From NCBI GenBank assembly GCA_036346255.1, contig CM070618.1:81044428-81108427 (forward strand): 64,000 nt of DNA. The letters are read 5' to 3'. The translations under genes were made by a program, and so were the position numbers. Numbering within the stretch: position 1 is the stretch's first letter; each line of letters begins with the position of its first letter. Shown piece by piece: positions 46,680 through 57,053 of this stretch. Below the pieces are notes generated by a model. It did not search any database. It was not told the origin of the DNA and worked only from the letters and a program-made list of their open reading frames with translations. The DNA comes from Ampelocalamus luodianensis. Taxonomy: Eukaryota; Streptophyta; Magnoliopsida; Poales; Poaceae.

Positions 46680-48101
46680 AGCCGCACGCCTCCCTTATAC
46701 ACCACTGTAGGGCATAAGTGGGTATTTGTTCGAAAGAAAATGAAAAGAAGCAAGGCTCATTGAACAAGGTTTCACCTGGACATCCAAAATGATTATGAAG
46801 AAACCTATTCCGGTCATGGCGGAACTCCTATTAAATATTTATCTCAATGGCGGTGAACTTGAAGTTAGAAGTGGCCCGATGGATAAGGTACCGACATACC
46901 TTTATGAAATGTTGTATTTGGACATTTATATGAAGATACCAGAATGTATCAACGTCAGAACCAAAACAGAGCAAATAGAAATATGCATGTGAAACTCGAG
47001 AAAGTCATTATGCGAACCTAAGCAATCGAGCGAATGTGGTATAATCGCCAGCGACTTTCTATGCATGAAAGGCTACGAACAATGAGAATAATCTATGCAT
47101 TTATCGATGATCCCGAGAATACATTTTGTATAATCTTAGAGTATGAATATGATCGAATATCATCGAACCTGAAGGATATTAAGAAAGCAAGCTCTTACCT
47201 GGAGTCGGAGTTCGAAATGAAAGATTTGGGTAAAACCAAATATTGTCTAGGCTTGCAGCTTGAGCAGACCCCTGAAGGGATTTTAGTACATCAGTCAACC
47301 TACACTCAGAAGGTGTTGGAAAGGTTCGACTTTGGAAAGGCATACCCTTTGAAAGTGCCAATGGTCGGGAGATCTTTGCAGCAAGACAAAGACCCGTACA
47401 AACCTAAAGAAGAGGGGGAGGAAGTCCTGGGACCGAAATTCCCACACTGAAGTGCAATAGAAGCACTAATGTATTGAACAAACTATACTAAACCGGGCAT
47501 TGCATTTGCCGTGAACCTATTAGCAAAGTATAGTACAAAACCTACCAAAGGCATTGGCAGGGAATGAAGGACATCTTCCGATACCTCCAAGGAAGCAAAG
47601 AACTTGAGTGCATTCTCTGAAAGAACCAAGACCTTTATATATGGCTATGCGGATAACTGAGGTACGCAGGATCCGCATATAGCCAAATTGCAAGCAGATC
47701 TATGAACTCCTATGTGGTGGGCTGTAATTCCATGGAAAGCGTCCCGAGCGCGAGTTTTGTATCGACTCGACGAACCACTCGGAAATAATAGCATGCACGA
47801 GGCCTTACGAGATTGTGTTTGGCTTCGACGGATGATTCACCACATCCAGCGATCATGTGGATTGAATACCGCTCTAAACCCCACTATTATCTATGAAGAT
47901 AAATGCGACTTGTGTTGCACAAATACTGATGAGTTATGTGAAGAATTCCTCACAAAGCATATCAACCCCAAGTTCTTCTATGCTCATGAATTGCAAAAGA
48001 TGAGCGTATTTAAAGTCTTGCATACTAAGTCGTGTGAGAATCTTGCAGATTTATTCACTAAGTCACTTCCGTCTAACATTGAAAGATGCATCGTGAATTG
48101 A
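46680..48101 (+). pseudogene. copia reverse transcriptase and RNase H remnants
   Basis: WVFVRKK near 46720 marks the start of RT. At 47150 the catalytic YVDD is no longer readable (EYEYDRIS in that place). Then FEMKDLGKTKYCLGLQ and ILVHQSTYTQKVLERF (47210-47330) are well preserved. RNase H and tail follow near 47790-48100 with CVWLRRMIHHIQ, YEDK in place of YEDN, TKHINPKFFYAHELQ and NLADLFTKSLP. The interval 45905-46680 is degenerate. Confidence 0.85.
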
Positions 48102-48396
48102 GATGATGATACTTAGAGAAGTGCGAGATTCGGGGAGAACCTTCACGAACTCATTATTAAAGCTTGATCATGAAGATCAGTACCCAAAGAATAAATCCAG
48201 GAGATTAAATGAAATTGGGTGGATTGTACTCTTTTTCCCTTGACGAGTTTTCCTGAAGTTTCTCGGCTAAGGTTTTTAATGAGGCAATTCGTGCATCACA
48301 GTGAACGTGTATCATGTACTCTTTCTCCAAATTTTTCCCTTTGGGTTTTATGGAGTTTGTGAGGCATGGACATGAAGGATGAGTGCCCAAGGGGAG

Positions 48397-48657
48397 TGTT
48401 AAGAAACAGGCCGGGCCGGACTGGCCCAAGGTGGCTCTCATCCCAAACCCTAAGCGGTCGTAGCCTATATATAGGGGTGCTATTCATTGTAAATGAGTGA
48501 TCGATGGATGAATGAATAAAGAGAAGCAAGAAGTCCCCCTACATCTCTGTGTTCCATCTTTTATTCTGTTCTTGTGTTCATGCATTGTTCTTACGATTCT
48601 GAGTTTGTCTACGAGGTTATCGCTCGGACTGGACTCGCCAGCGACGGTTCCTCAACA
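48397..48657 (+). repeat. 3' LTR of the Ty1/copia element
   Basis: A 261-bp partner of the 5' LTR, with the same TATATATA (48466-48473) and AATAAA motifs. Differences from the 5' LTR include several one-base losses in G or C runs and substitutions near both ends. Confidence 0.92.
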
Positions 48658-48662
48658 CCTAT

Positions 48663-48898
48663 TACAGGTTTTTACAATTCTTATGAAACTGACTCGAGTG
48701 ATTATGAAGAACAAGAAATGGGCCAGCGTTGGCTGAGGTAAGCTATAACATGGTTTTGGAGCCGATGACTCGTGCAATTTCCCAAGATAGATGGCTCAGC
48801 TACGAAAATCTCAAAAAGCCACTGCAAGCAACGAGAACTCCATTGATCCAGCTACTGGAACTGGAAGCTACGGATCCAGCTCATGGAAGAACATGGTA
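48663..48898 (+). other. Short spacer between the copia element and the small MULE
   Basis: A continuation of the sequence left of the copia insertion (41567-41768). Frames of about 65-75 codons are open but match nothing I know. Confidence 0.3.
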
Positions 48899-48908
48899 TA
48901 TATGTTAT

Positions 48909-49296
48909 GGGGATTTTTTTAAATAATCCCTTTTTAGTTTCGAATAACGGTAATATACACCCATTTTAAAATTTTACAGAAATAATCCTCCATAACTCCA
49001 CCGTTGATCGACTTGTACTAGTCGCCCGACCGTTAAGCAACAAGTGTACAAATCGTCCAACCGTTGAGCAACAAAGCTACAAGTCGCTCAACGGTTGAGC
49101 AACAAGTCCTTTCGGCTCAACAAAGGCAGAGCAGCCAACCAGCACGAGTCACTCAACCACTTGTACACTAGCAAACTTGTCGCTATTAGCAAAAGTCCGC
49201 TCTACGGTTGAGCGACAGAGGATTATTTCTGTAAAATTTAAAAACAGGGTATATTACCAGCGTTCGGAAAAAAAAGAGATTATTTTTTAAAAAATC
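48909..49296. mobile_element. Small non-autonomous MULE
   Basis: A 388-bp element with perfect 10-bp direct repeats TATATGTTAT on both sides (48899-48908 and 49297-49306), in the 9-11-bp range of Mutator-like elements. Its ends are inverted over about 90 bp: GGGGATTTTTTTAAATAATC at the left against GATTTTTTAAAAAATAATC from the right, then TTTTACAGAAATAATCCTC in both arms. The interior holds repeated CAACGGTTGAGCGAC-type palindromes. No coding capacity. Confidence 0.9.
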
Positions 49297-50638
49297 TATA
49301 TGTTATCAACAGCCGATGTACTTTGATGAAGATTGCACATCACATGTGTGAAACAAGGCGTAAGAGTTAAACAACTCTGCAGGCAGCCACGGTGGACTCG
49401 CTGGGGTCGATGCATGGCCACTGCTGCGATTGGAAGCACGCCAGCGGCGGAGCAGACCAGGCCCGCATCACGGCATCAGCGGATGAGGTGCGGCGGAGGG
49501 TACTGCCGCCGGAGATGGACGTTGAAGGACTAGCCAAGTAAGGGGCAGATGTACGTAGCCTCCAGTGGACTGAAAGCGTCTCTGCAATGACACCGATGGC
49601 CGGAAGACGGCGGTGGGGGAAGAAATTTCTCAGGAAAGGACCTAAAGCCTCAGCTCCAAAGAACTCATGCCAGATGTAGCCACGTGGCAGCACCAAACTC
49701 AAAGCAATCCAATCATCCCCTTCTCCACTCGCTCGGTCATTGTGGGCATCCACAGCGAACCGTTTGGTTCCATTTGGCAGCACGATTAAATTTATCGGAT
49801 TTGCTAAATAACACTTGAATAATTTTTTGGGGGTTTGTCTTCGGCAAGCTCGTCGTTCTCCTCTCCGGCGCCGCTGGTTCGCCTCGGAGTTCACCCATTA
49901 GGGTTAGGGTTCACTAGACCTTAGAGGGAGGGAGGGAGCAGCGGAGGCACGACGATGGGCGGTGTCGGCGGGAGGATCGATGAGCTCGAACAAAGCAGGG
50001 CGATAGAAGGCGGTCGGGGCGGTGGAGACGGTGTAGTGAGCATCCGGAGACAGGGAAGAAGGGGGGGGGGTGCGGTGGAGGAGGTGGAGGACAGCGCCTG
50101 TGGCCGCATTAGTAGGCGGTAGCGGTGGGGGGAGAAGGTCGTTGATAGGCATCGATTGCGCCGGAGTGCAGCGGTGCGCGTGGGAGGGGTGGGGGGCTGC
50201 GGTGTGTGGTTAGTGGAGACGGGAGGCTAGGTTGGGGACAAACATGTGATGTGAAAATAAATCTTCTGGGGAGGGGCCTTGGTGATGGTCCCTCGCATCC
50301 ACCGTCCATCATCTACGGTGCGAAGGGGATGATGGGGGAGATCGAACGGTGGGGGAGGGTCTCGTCCTCTCAGAGAATTTGCTTCCGTGTGATGTGTATA
50401 GAAATGATGCTCGCACCAGGATCGTTGGATTGATCCAACGGTCCAAACAAATTGGCATATTTTTAAATTTTTTTACTCAATTACTATTTAACACTCCCTA
50501 AATTTATACGGTGCAGATAGGTCAGGATAACCGTTAGACGATAAGTGTAATTGCCGTAGGCCCATCCATGGTAGGCCACTAGAATTTGATTTTTTGACAA
50601 AACACAGCGATCAATTCCGATCTAAATCCGGCCCGTAT

Positions 50639-50755
50639 AAATTTGGATCGCGCACAAAATGTGCGACCCAATTAAGCCAATACAAATTTTGATCGCGTAC
50701 AAAATGTGCGATCCGATTAGGCCCATCAAAATTTCGATCATGGGTGAGATGTGTT
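50639..50755 (-). repeat. 45-bp tandem repeat, about 2.6 copies (first duplication copy)
   Basis: Units start AAATTTGGATCG, AAATTTTGATCG and AAATTTCGATCA at 50639, 50684 and 50729. The first two contain a small inverted repeat CGCACA...TGTGCG. The period is a multiple of three, and on the minus strand it reads as a repeated 15-residue unit LIGSHILxAIxIxxG within an open frame (50622-50915). Confidence 0.85.
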
Positions 50756-52582
50756 CGTACGGTATAGATGGAGGTGTAACGAGCCCATAACGAGCCCAGC
50801 TACTTGCGTCTGGCCGATGTACTGTGCCGGTATGTAATGTAATGCAATGCTTTCGCAGAAGCAGGAATGGCGAAACAGGTAGCATGTTCATAAACTGTGA
50901 TAAAGGAGCCTCCACGTCTGCAACTTTCCCATAAGATAAGCGCTTCTTCCTTGATAAAGGACGCCTGTTCCAAACAACTAGTTCAGTACTTCAGTCACAG
51001 CACAGAATATGTCAACAGTACAAAGAAACCTGGTGGGTTTTTAACCAAGTTCCCCATTAACCGCTCGGCTTAAGTTTGATGGTTACAGGTACAGAGTGCT
51101 ATCGCATGGGCTAAGCTGCCTAAGCATTTTTCAAACATTTACGCGGTGATAGTCGGCGCATTTCTGGTTACGCATACTAAAGGAGCCAAGACGACTGCCT
51201 AGTGCCATATGTAATACGGAGTAATCATTAGGATCAGAATCTGGAGACTTGGGCAGTCAAAATTCTGCACGAACTTTCTGCCTTTAGGTGATTAGAGGGC
51301 CCAGAATTGCCGCGAGAACAGAAGCTTTGTGCTTGGTTCCAAGGTTTGGAGAAGCGGCAAAGAACACCTCGAGCTTTGAGAGCTTTCAGAGGGCCCTCGT
51401 TTCTTTGTATAGAGCAAAAAAAATTGGACTCCCACCAAGAAATGTCCGGCAGCTCTGGCCTGGCATGGGCAAAACAAAATCAATACATACAGTTAAAGCA
51501 CACTGCAGCTTGTTAGATTACTGTGCAGGAAAAGAAAGCTACTACTCTACCATAAGTTAATCGTTTAGGGTTTATACTGTCGCCTCTCACGCGTCATGAA
51601 TTTTCAGGTATAATCATGTCACCGGATGTTACTATGTCAGTAAGAGGTGGCTATGAATTTTTGCAGGGGTGATGCACTCGTTTCTATAATATTCCAGGTG
51701 ACAAGAATGTGTAGTGGGCAAGCACGAATCTTTTTCAAGTTCCAACCACCACCAACCACGTAACAGTGTTGCAAAATTATTCATATACCTTTAGACCTAC
51801 AATTAAGGGGATTAACTGTTCGGAGTTGTAAACTTCGTACGGCGATACTTGGATATATATCAATACATGGTATTTAGTAGGGTGTTAGGCACTTGATCAA
51901 CACCTAACCTAGTTGACATAAGTACCTTTCTAATCAGCCCTCAGTTTGTCTATGGGTGTTAGATTTGATATAATAATACCATGGGTTAGGACTAGGGGCT
52001 GATGTTATTCTTATGACATCTTTAAGCAATTTGTGGAACGTTGCTTAGTGCTCTAGCTGGTGCTAGGGCTACTAGCAGATATAAAGAAGGGTTCAGAAGC
52101 ATATCATAAAGGCAAGGACTTTAACGTGTACCAAATGACAACTTGACGAATTTGTATATAGAGAGGTATAATTTTTACCAGGGAACAAATACCTCTTGTT
52201 TGCCGAAATTCGCGGGCTGCCCATGTTCTTTTACCTCAGGGTTTCTTCAGAGGCAATTCATCCTTGATGCTGAAGAACAAGGAGCTGGTACTTTCCAAAC
52301 AAAAGAGAGTATTTTAGCCTAGATCAGAGTGAGATAAACATATAGATCAAGCTAGACACCTAAAACATGTCCACCTTAGGTAGGACAAGTAGAACTAGTT
52401 AAGACAATATTATTAATGCACGAAGGCCTTGATGAGAGCTAATGCACGCCCAGAACTGCACACCCAGTAATCAATAATTACACCGAAGATGTAAAGTTGA
52501 CATTGGATCCCAGGCAGGGAACGGCTGCTGCTAGAAGAGCAGAAGCGTAGGAGCGATGAAGAAAACGACTCAAAAACAACAT

Positions 52583-52885
52583 CTAACTGCGCACGCTCAG
52601 TTTGGACAGGCAACGTAGGGCTTCAGCCCTTGCCACTGATGTCACCCTCACACTTCCATAGGTTGACATGAAGATAAAATAAACAAACAGCACATTGCTC
52701 CATGTTTTGGGGGCATGCGCCCTTCCTTTCAAATTTAAAATCACAACCTTGAACATGAATAGTTCAAGCATCAACGATATGTTAACCTTGGAAGCAAAAT
52801 TCACTTCAAAGAAAACTTCATATACTTCCAAGGTCTTCCCGAGGTCGTTTTTTTTTTGAAAGGATGAATTTTGGTTGTTTGACAC
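52583..52885 (-). CDS. Hypothetical 100-residue frame, preserved in both duplication copies
   Basis: MSNNQNSSFQKKNDLGKTLE starts the frame. A central hydrophobic stretch (LMLELFMFKVVILNL) and a second one (NVLFVYFIFMSTY) suggest possible membrane segments. The counterpart at 56751-57053 is intact and differs at one residue (VARAEA versus VAGAEA). No family is recognised, codon usage is not distinctive, and the frame may be chance conservation of a recent duplication. Confidence 0.2.
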   Translation of the reverse strand: MSNNQNSSFQKKNDLGKTLEVYEVFFEVNFASKVNISLMLELFMFKVVILNLKGRAHAPKTWSNVLFVYFIFMSTYGSVRVTSVARAEALRCLSKLSVRS

Positions 52886-54838
52886 AATTATTTACATCAC
52901 GGAAGATCTAGAGGACGCTAGAGATCTTTCCCCCAACCGACAGGACAAGCAATCACCGTCCGATGCATCTCGTGCAAGTTGTCCGATGGGCCTCCTTTCG
53001 TATCCTTATCCAAACGGGTACCATCTCCACCACGTCCTAACAACTCTCTCTTTCTCTCCACAAGCGACGCCCACCGCCGACAGCGAGCGGCGACACCCAC
53101 CACTCCGGCCGCCACTAACACCACCGCTAGATCCATCGTCCTCCTCAGCGGAAACCAAGGTTGTCATAGCGTTGCCTAGTCGATGCCAAGTCGGCCAGTC
53201 GTCCGGAAGCAGACATCGGGGTCCTTCGCGAGCCAAGGGATTTAGCGGCGGCGAGTGCAGGGCCGAGTGAGACTAGGGACGAGGCCGACGCCCTACTCCA
53301 GCTCACTTGCGCCGCTGCCGTCTCCATCTCTAGATAATTTCCGCCTCCAACAAAGGCAGAGCAGACCAACCAAAGACGAGTCACTCAACCACTTGTACAC
53401 TAGCAAACTTGTCGCCAACAGCTTAGACGATTAGCAAAAGTCCGCTTCTACGGCTGAGCGATTGCCGTAGATTATTTTCAGAAATTTAAAACAGGTATAT
53501 TACCAGCGCTCGAAAAAGAGATTATTTTTTTAAAAATCTATATGTTATCAACAGCCGATGTACTTTGATGAAGATTGCACATCACATGTGTGAAACAAGG
53601 CGTAAGAGTTAAACAACTCTGCAGGCAGCCACGGTGGACTCGCTGGGGTCGATGCATGGCCACTGCTGCGATTGGAAGCACGCCAGCGGCGGAGCAGACC
53701 AGGCCCGCATCACGGCATCAGCGGATGAGGTGCGGCGGAGGGTACCGCCGGAGATGGACGTTGAAGGACTAGCCAAGTAAGGGGCAGATGTACGTAGCCT
53801 CCAGTGGACTGAAAGCGTCTCTGCAATGACACCGATGGCCGGAAGACGGCGGTGGGGAAGAAATTCTCAGAAAGGACCTAAAGCCTCAGCTCCAAAGAAC
53901 TCATGCCAGATGTAGCCACGTGGCAGCACCAAACTCAAAGCAATCCAATCATCCCTTCTCCACTCGCTCGGTCATTGTGGCATCCACAGCGAACCGTTTG
54001 GTTCCATTTGGCAGCACGATTAAATTTATCGGATTTGCTAAATAACACTTGAATAATTTTTGGGGTTTGTCTTCGCAAGCTCGTCGTTCTCTCTCGGGCG
54101 CCGCTTGTTACACTACCGAGTTCACCCATTAGGTTAGGGTTCACTAGACCTTAGAGGAGGGAGGGAGCAGCGGAGGCACGACGATGGCGGTGTCGGCGGG
54201 AGGATCGATGAGCTCGAACAAAGCAGGCGATAGGCTGGCTGGGCGGTGGAGAGAGTGTAGTGAGCATCCCAGACGAGGAAGAAGAGAGTGCGCGTGGAGA
54301 GGTGGAGGACAGCGCTGTGGGCCGCATTAGTAGGCGGTAGCGGGGGAGAAGGTCGTTGATAGGCATCGATTGGCGGCGCGGAGTCTGCGCGCGTGGGAGG
54401 CGGGGCCGCGGTGTGTGGTTAGCGGAGACGGGAGGCTAGGTTGGGGACAAACATGTGATGTGAAAATAAATCTTCTGGGGAGGGACCTTGGTGAGGGCCC
54501 CTCGCATCCGCCGTCCATCATCTACGGTGCGAAGGGGATGATGGGGGAGATCGAACGGTGGGGGCCTCTCAGAGAATTTGCTTCCGTGTGATGTGTATAG
54601 AAATGATGCTCGCACCAGGATCGTTGGATTGATCCAACGGTCCAAACAAATTGGCATATTTTTAAATTTTTTTACTCAATTACTATTTAACACTCCCTAA
54701 ATTTATACGGTGCAGATAGGTCAGGATAACCGTTAGACGATAAGTGTAATTGCCGTAGGCCCATCCATGGTAGGCCACTAGAATTTGATTTTTTGACAAA
54801 ACACAGCGATCCAATTCCGATCTAAATCCGGCCCGTAT

Positions 54839-54956
54839 AAATTTGGATCGCGCACAAAATGTGCGACCCAATTAAGCCAATACAAATTTTGATCGCGTAC
54901 AAAATGTGCGATCCGATTAGGCCCATCAAAATTTCTGATCATGGGTGAGATGTGTT
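54839..54956 (-). repeat. 45-bp tandem repeat (second duplication copy)
   Basis: The equivalent of 50639-50755, carried by the 4.2-kb duplication. The containing minus-strand frame is broken here by a one-base insertion (TTTCTGATC). Confidence 0.85.
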
Positions 54957-56750
54957 CGTACGGTATAGATGGAGGTGTAACGAGCTCCATAACGAGCCCA
55001 GCTACTTGCGTCTGGCCGATGTACTGTGCCGGTATGTAATGTAATGCAATGCTTTCGCAGAAGCAGGAATGGCGAAACAGGTAGCATGTTCATAAACTGT
55101 GATAAAGGAGCCTCCACGTCTGCAACTTTCCCATAAGATAAGCGCTTCTTCCTTGATAAAGGACGCCTGTTCCAAACAACTAGTTCAGTACTTCAGTCAC
55201 AGCACAGAATATGTCAACAGTACAAAGAAACCTGGTGGGTTTTTAACCAAGTTCCCCATTAACCGCTCGGCTTAAGTTTGATGGTTACAGGTACAGAGTG
55301 CTATCGCATGGGCTAAGCTGCCTAAGCATTTTTCAAACATTTACGCGGTAATAGTCGGCGCATTTCTGGTTACGCATACCTAGTGCCATATGTAATACGG
55401 AGTAATCATTAGGATCAGAATCTGGAGACTTGGGCAGTCAAAATTCTGCACGAACTTTCTGCCTTTAGGTGATTAGAGGGCCCAGAATTGCCGCGAGAAC
55501 AGAAGCTTTGTGCTTGGTTCCAAGGTTTGGAGAAGCGGCAAAGAACACCTCGAGCTTTGAGAGCTTTCAGAGGGCCTCGTTTCTTTGTATAGAGCAAAAA
55601 ATTGACTCCACCAAGAAATGTCCGGCAGCTCTGGCCTGGCATGGGCAAAACAAAATCAATACATACAGTTAAAGCACACTGCAGCTTGTTAGATTACTGT
55701 GCAGGAAAAGAAAGCTACTACTCTACCATAAGTTAATCGTTTAGGGTTTATACTGTCGCCTCTCACGCGTCATGAATTTTCAGGTATAATCATGTCACCG
55801 GATGTTACTATGTCAGTAAGAGGTGGCTATGAATTTTTGCAGGGGTGATGCACTCGTTTCTATAATATTCCAGGTGACAAGAATGTGTAGTGGGCAAGCA
55901 CGAATCTTTTTCAAGTTCCAACCACCACCAACCACGTAACAGTGTTGCAAAATTATTCATATACCTTTAGACCTACAATTAAGGGGATTAACTGTTCGGA
56001 GTTGTAAACTTCGTACGGCGATACTTGGATATATATCAATACATGGTATTTAGTAGGGTGTTAGGCACTTGATCAACACCTAACCTAGTTGACATAAGTA
56101 CCTTTCTAATCAGCCTCAGTTTGTCTATGGGTGTTAGATTTGATATAATAATACCATGGGTTAGACTAGGGGCTGATGTTATTCTTATGACATCTTTAAG
56201 CAATTTAGAACGTTGCTTAGTGCTCTAGCTGGTGCTAGGGCTACTAGCAGATATAAAGAAGGGTTCAGAAGCATATCATAAAGGCAAGGACTTTAACGTG
56301 TACCAAATGACAACTTGACGAATTTGTATATAGAGAGGTATAATTTTTACCAGGAACAAATACCTCTTGTTTGCCGAAATTCGCGGGCTGCCCATGTTCT
56401 TTTACCTCAGGGTTTCTTCAGAGGCAATTCATCCTGATGCTGAAGAACAAGGAGCTGGTACTTTCCAAACAAAGAGAGTATTTTAGCCTAGATCAGAGTG
56501 AGATAAACATATAGATCAAGCTAGACACCTAAAACATGTCCACCTTAGGTAGGACAAGTAGAACTAGTTAAGACAATATTATTAATGCACGAAGGCCTTG
56601 ATGAGAGCTAATGCACGCCCAGAACTGCACACCTAGTAATCAATAATTACACCGAAGATGTAAAGTTGACATTGATCCCAGGCAGGGAACGGCTGCTGCT
56701 AGAAGAGCAGAAGCGTAGGAGCGATGAAGAAAACGACTCAAAAACAACAT

Positions 56751-57053
56751 CTAACTGCGCACGCTCAGTTTGGACAGGCAACGTAGGGCTTCAGCTCCTG
56801 CCACTGATGTCACCCTCACACTTCCATAGGTTGACATGAAGATAAAATAAACAAACAGCACATTGCTCCATGTTTTGGGGGCATGCGCCCTTCCTTTCAA
56901 ATTTAAAATCACAACCTTGAACATGAATAGTTCAAGCATCAACGATATGTTAACCTTGGAAGCAAAATTCACTTCAAAGAAAACTTCATATACTTCCAAG
57001 GTCTTCCCGAGGTCGTTTTTTTTTTGAAAGGATGAATTTTGGTTGTTTGACAC
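56751..57053 (-). CDS. Hypothetical 100-residue frame, duplicate of 52583-52885
   Basis: Second copy of the same frame, one amino-acid change (Arg to Gly in VAGAEA). Same caveats: no recognised domain, and short age of the duplication explains the conservation. Confidence 0.2.
   Translation of the reverse strand: MSNNQNSSFQKKNDLGKTLEVYEVFFEVNFASKVNISLMLELFMFKVVILNLKGRAHAPKTWSNVLFVYFIFMSTYGSVRVTSVAGAEALRCLSKLSVRS

Larger units (their letters stand above)
41774..48657 (+). mobile_element. Complete Ty1/copia retrotransposon with decayed coding region
   Basis: A 6.9-kb element bounded by similar LTRs (41774-42042 and 48397-48657), each TGTTAAG...CTCAACA, and flanked by a perfect 5-bp target duplication CCTAT (41769-41773 and 48658-48662). 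A purine-rich tract AAGGGGAG abuts the 3' LTR. Coding remnants run gag, protease, integrase, reverse transcriptase, RNase H on the plus strand, the copia order, all with stops and frameshifts. The element therefore inserted as a full-length copy and later decayed, or was copied from a defective template with help in trans. Confidence 0.95.
49118..53337 (+). repeat. Copy 1 of a 4.2-kb tandem direct duplication
   Basis: It starts inside the small MULE (CAACAAAGGCAGAGCAG near 49118) and runs to CTCTAGATAA at 53337. The same sequence recurs in order from 53348 to 57514. Contents: the right half of the MULE, a GC-rich zone (49350-50350) with open frames on both strands, a 45-bp repeat, about 2 kb of AT-balanced sequence, and a 100-codon minus-strand frame near its end. 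One frame at 49367-49894 (-, 175 codons) is open here but frameshifted in copy 2. I recognise no protein family. Confidence 0.95.

Noticed and set aside
49367..49894. 175-codon minus-strand frame as a protein-coding gene
   Set aside because: It is frameshifted in the second duplication copy, has no recognised domain and lies in GC-rich sequence open on both strands.
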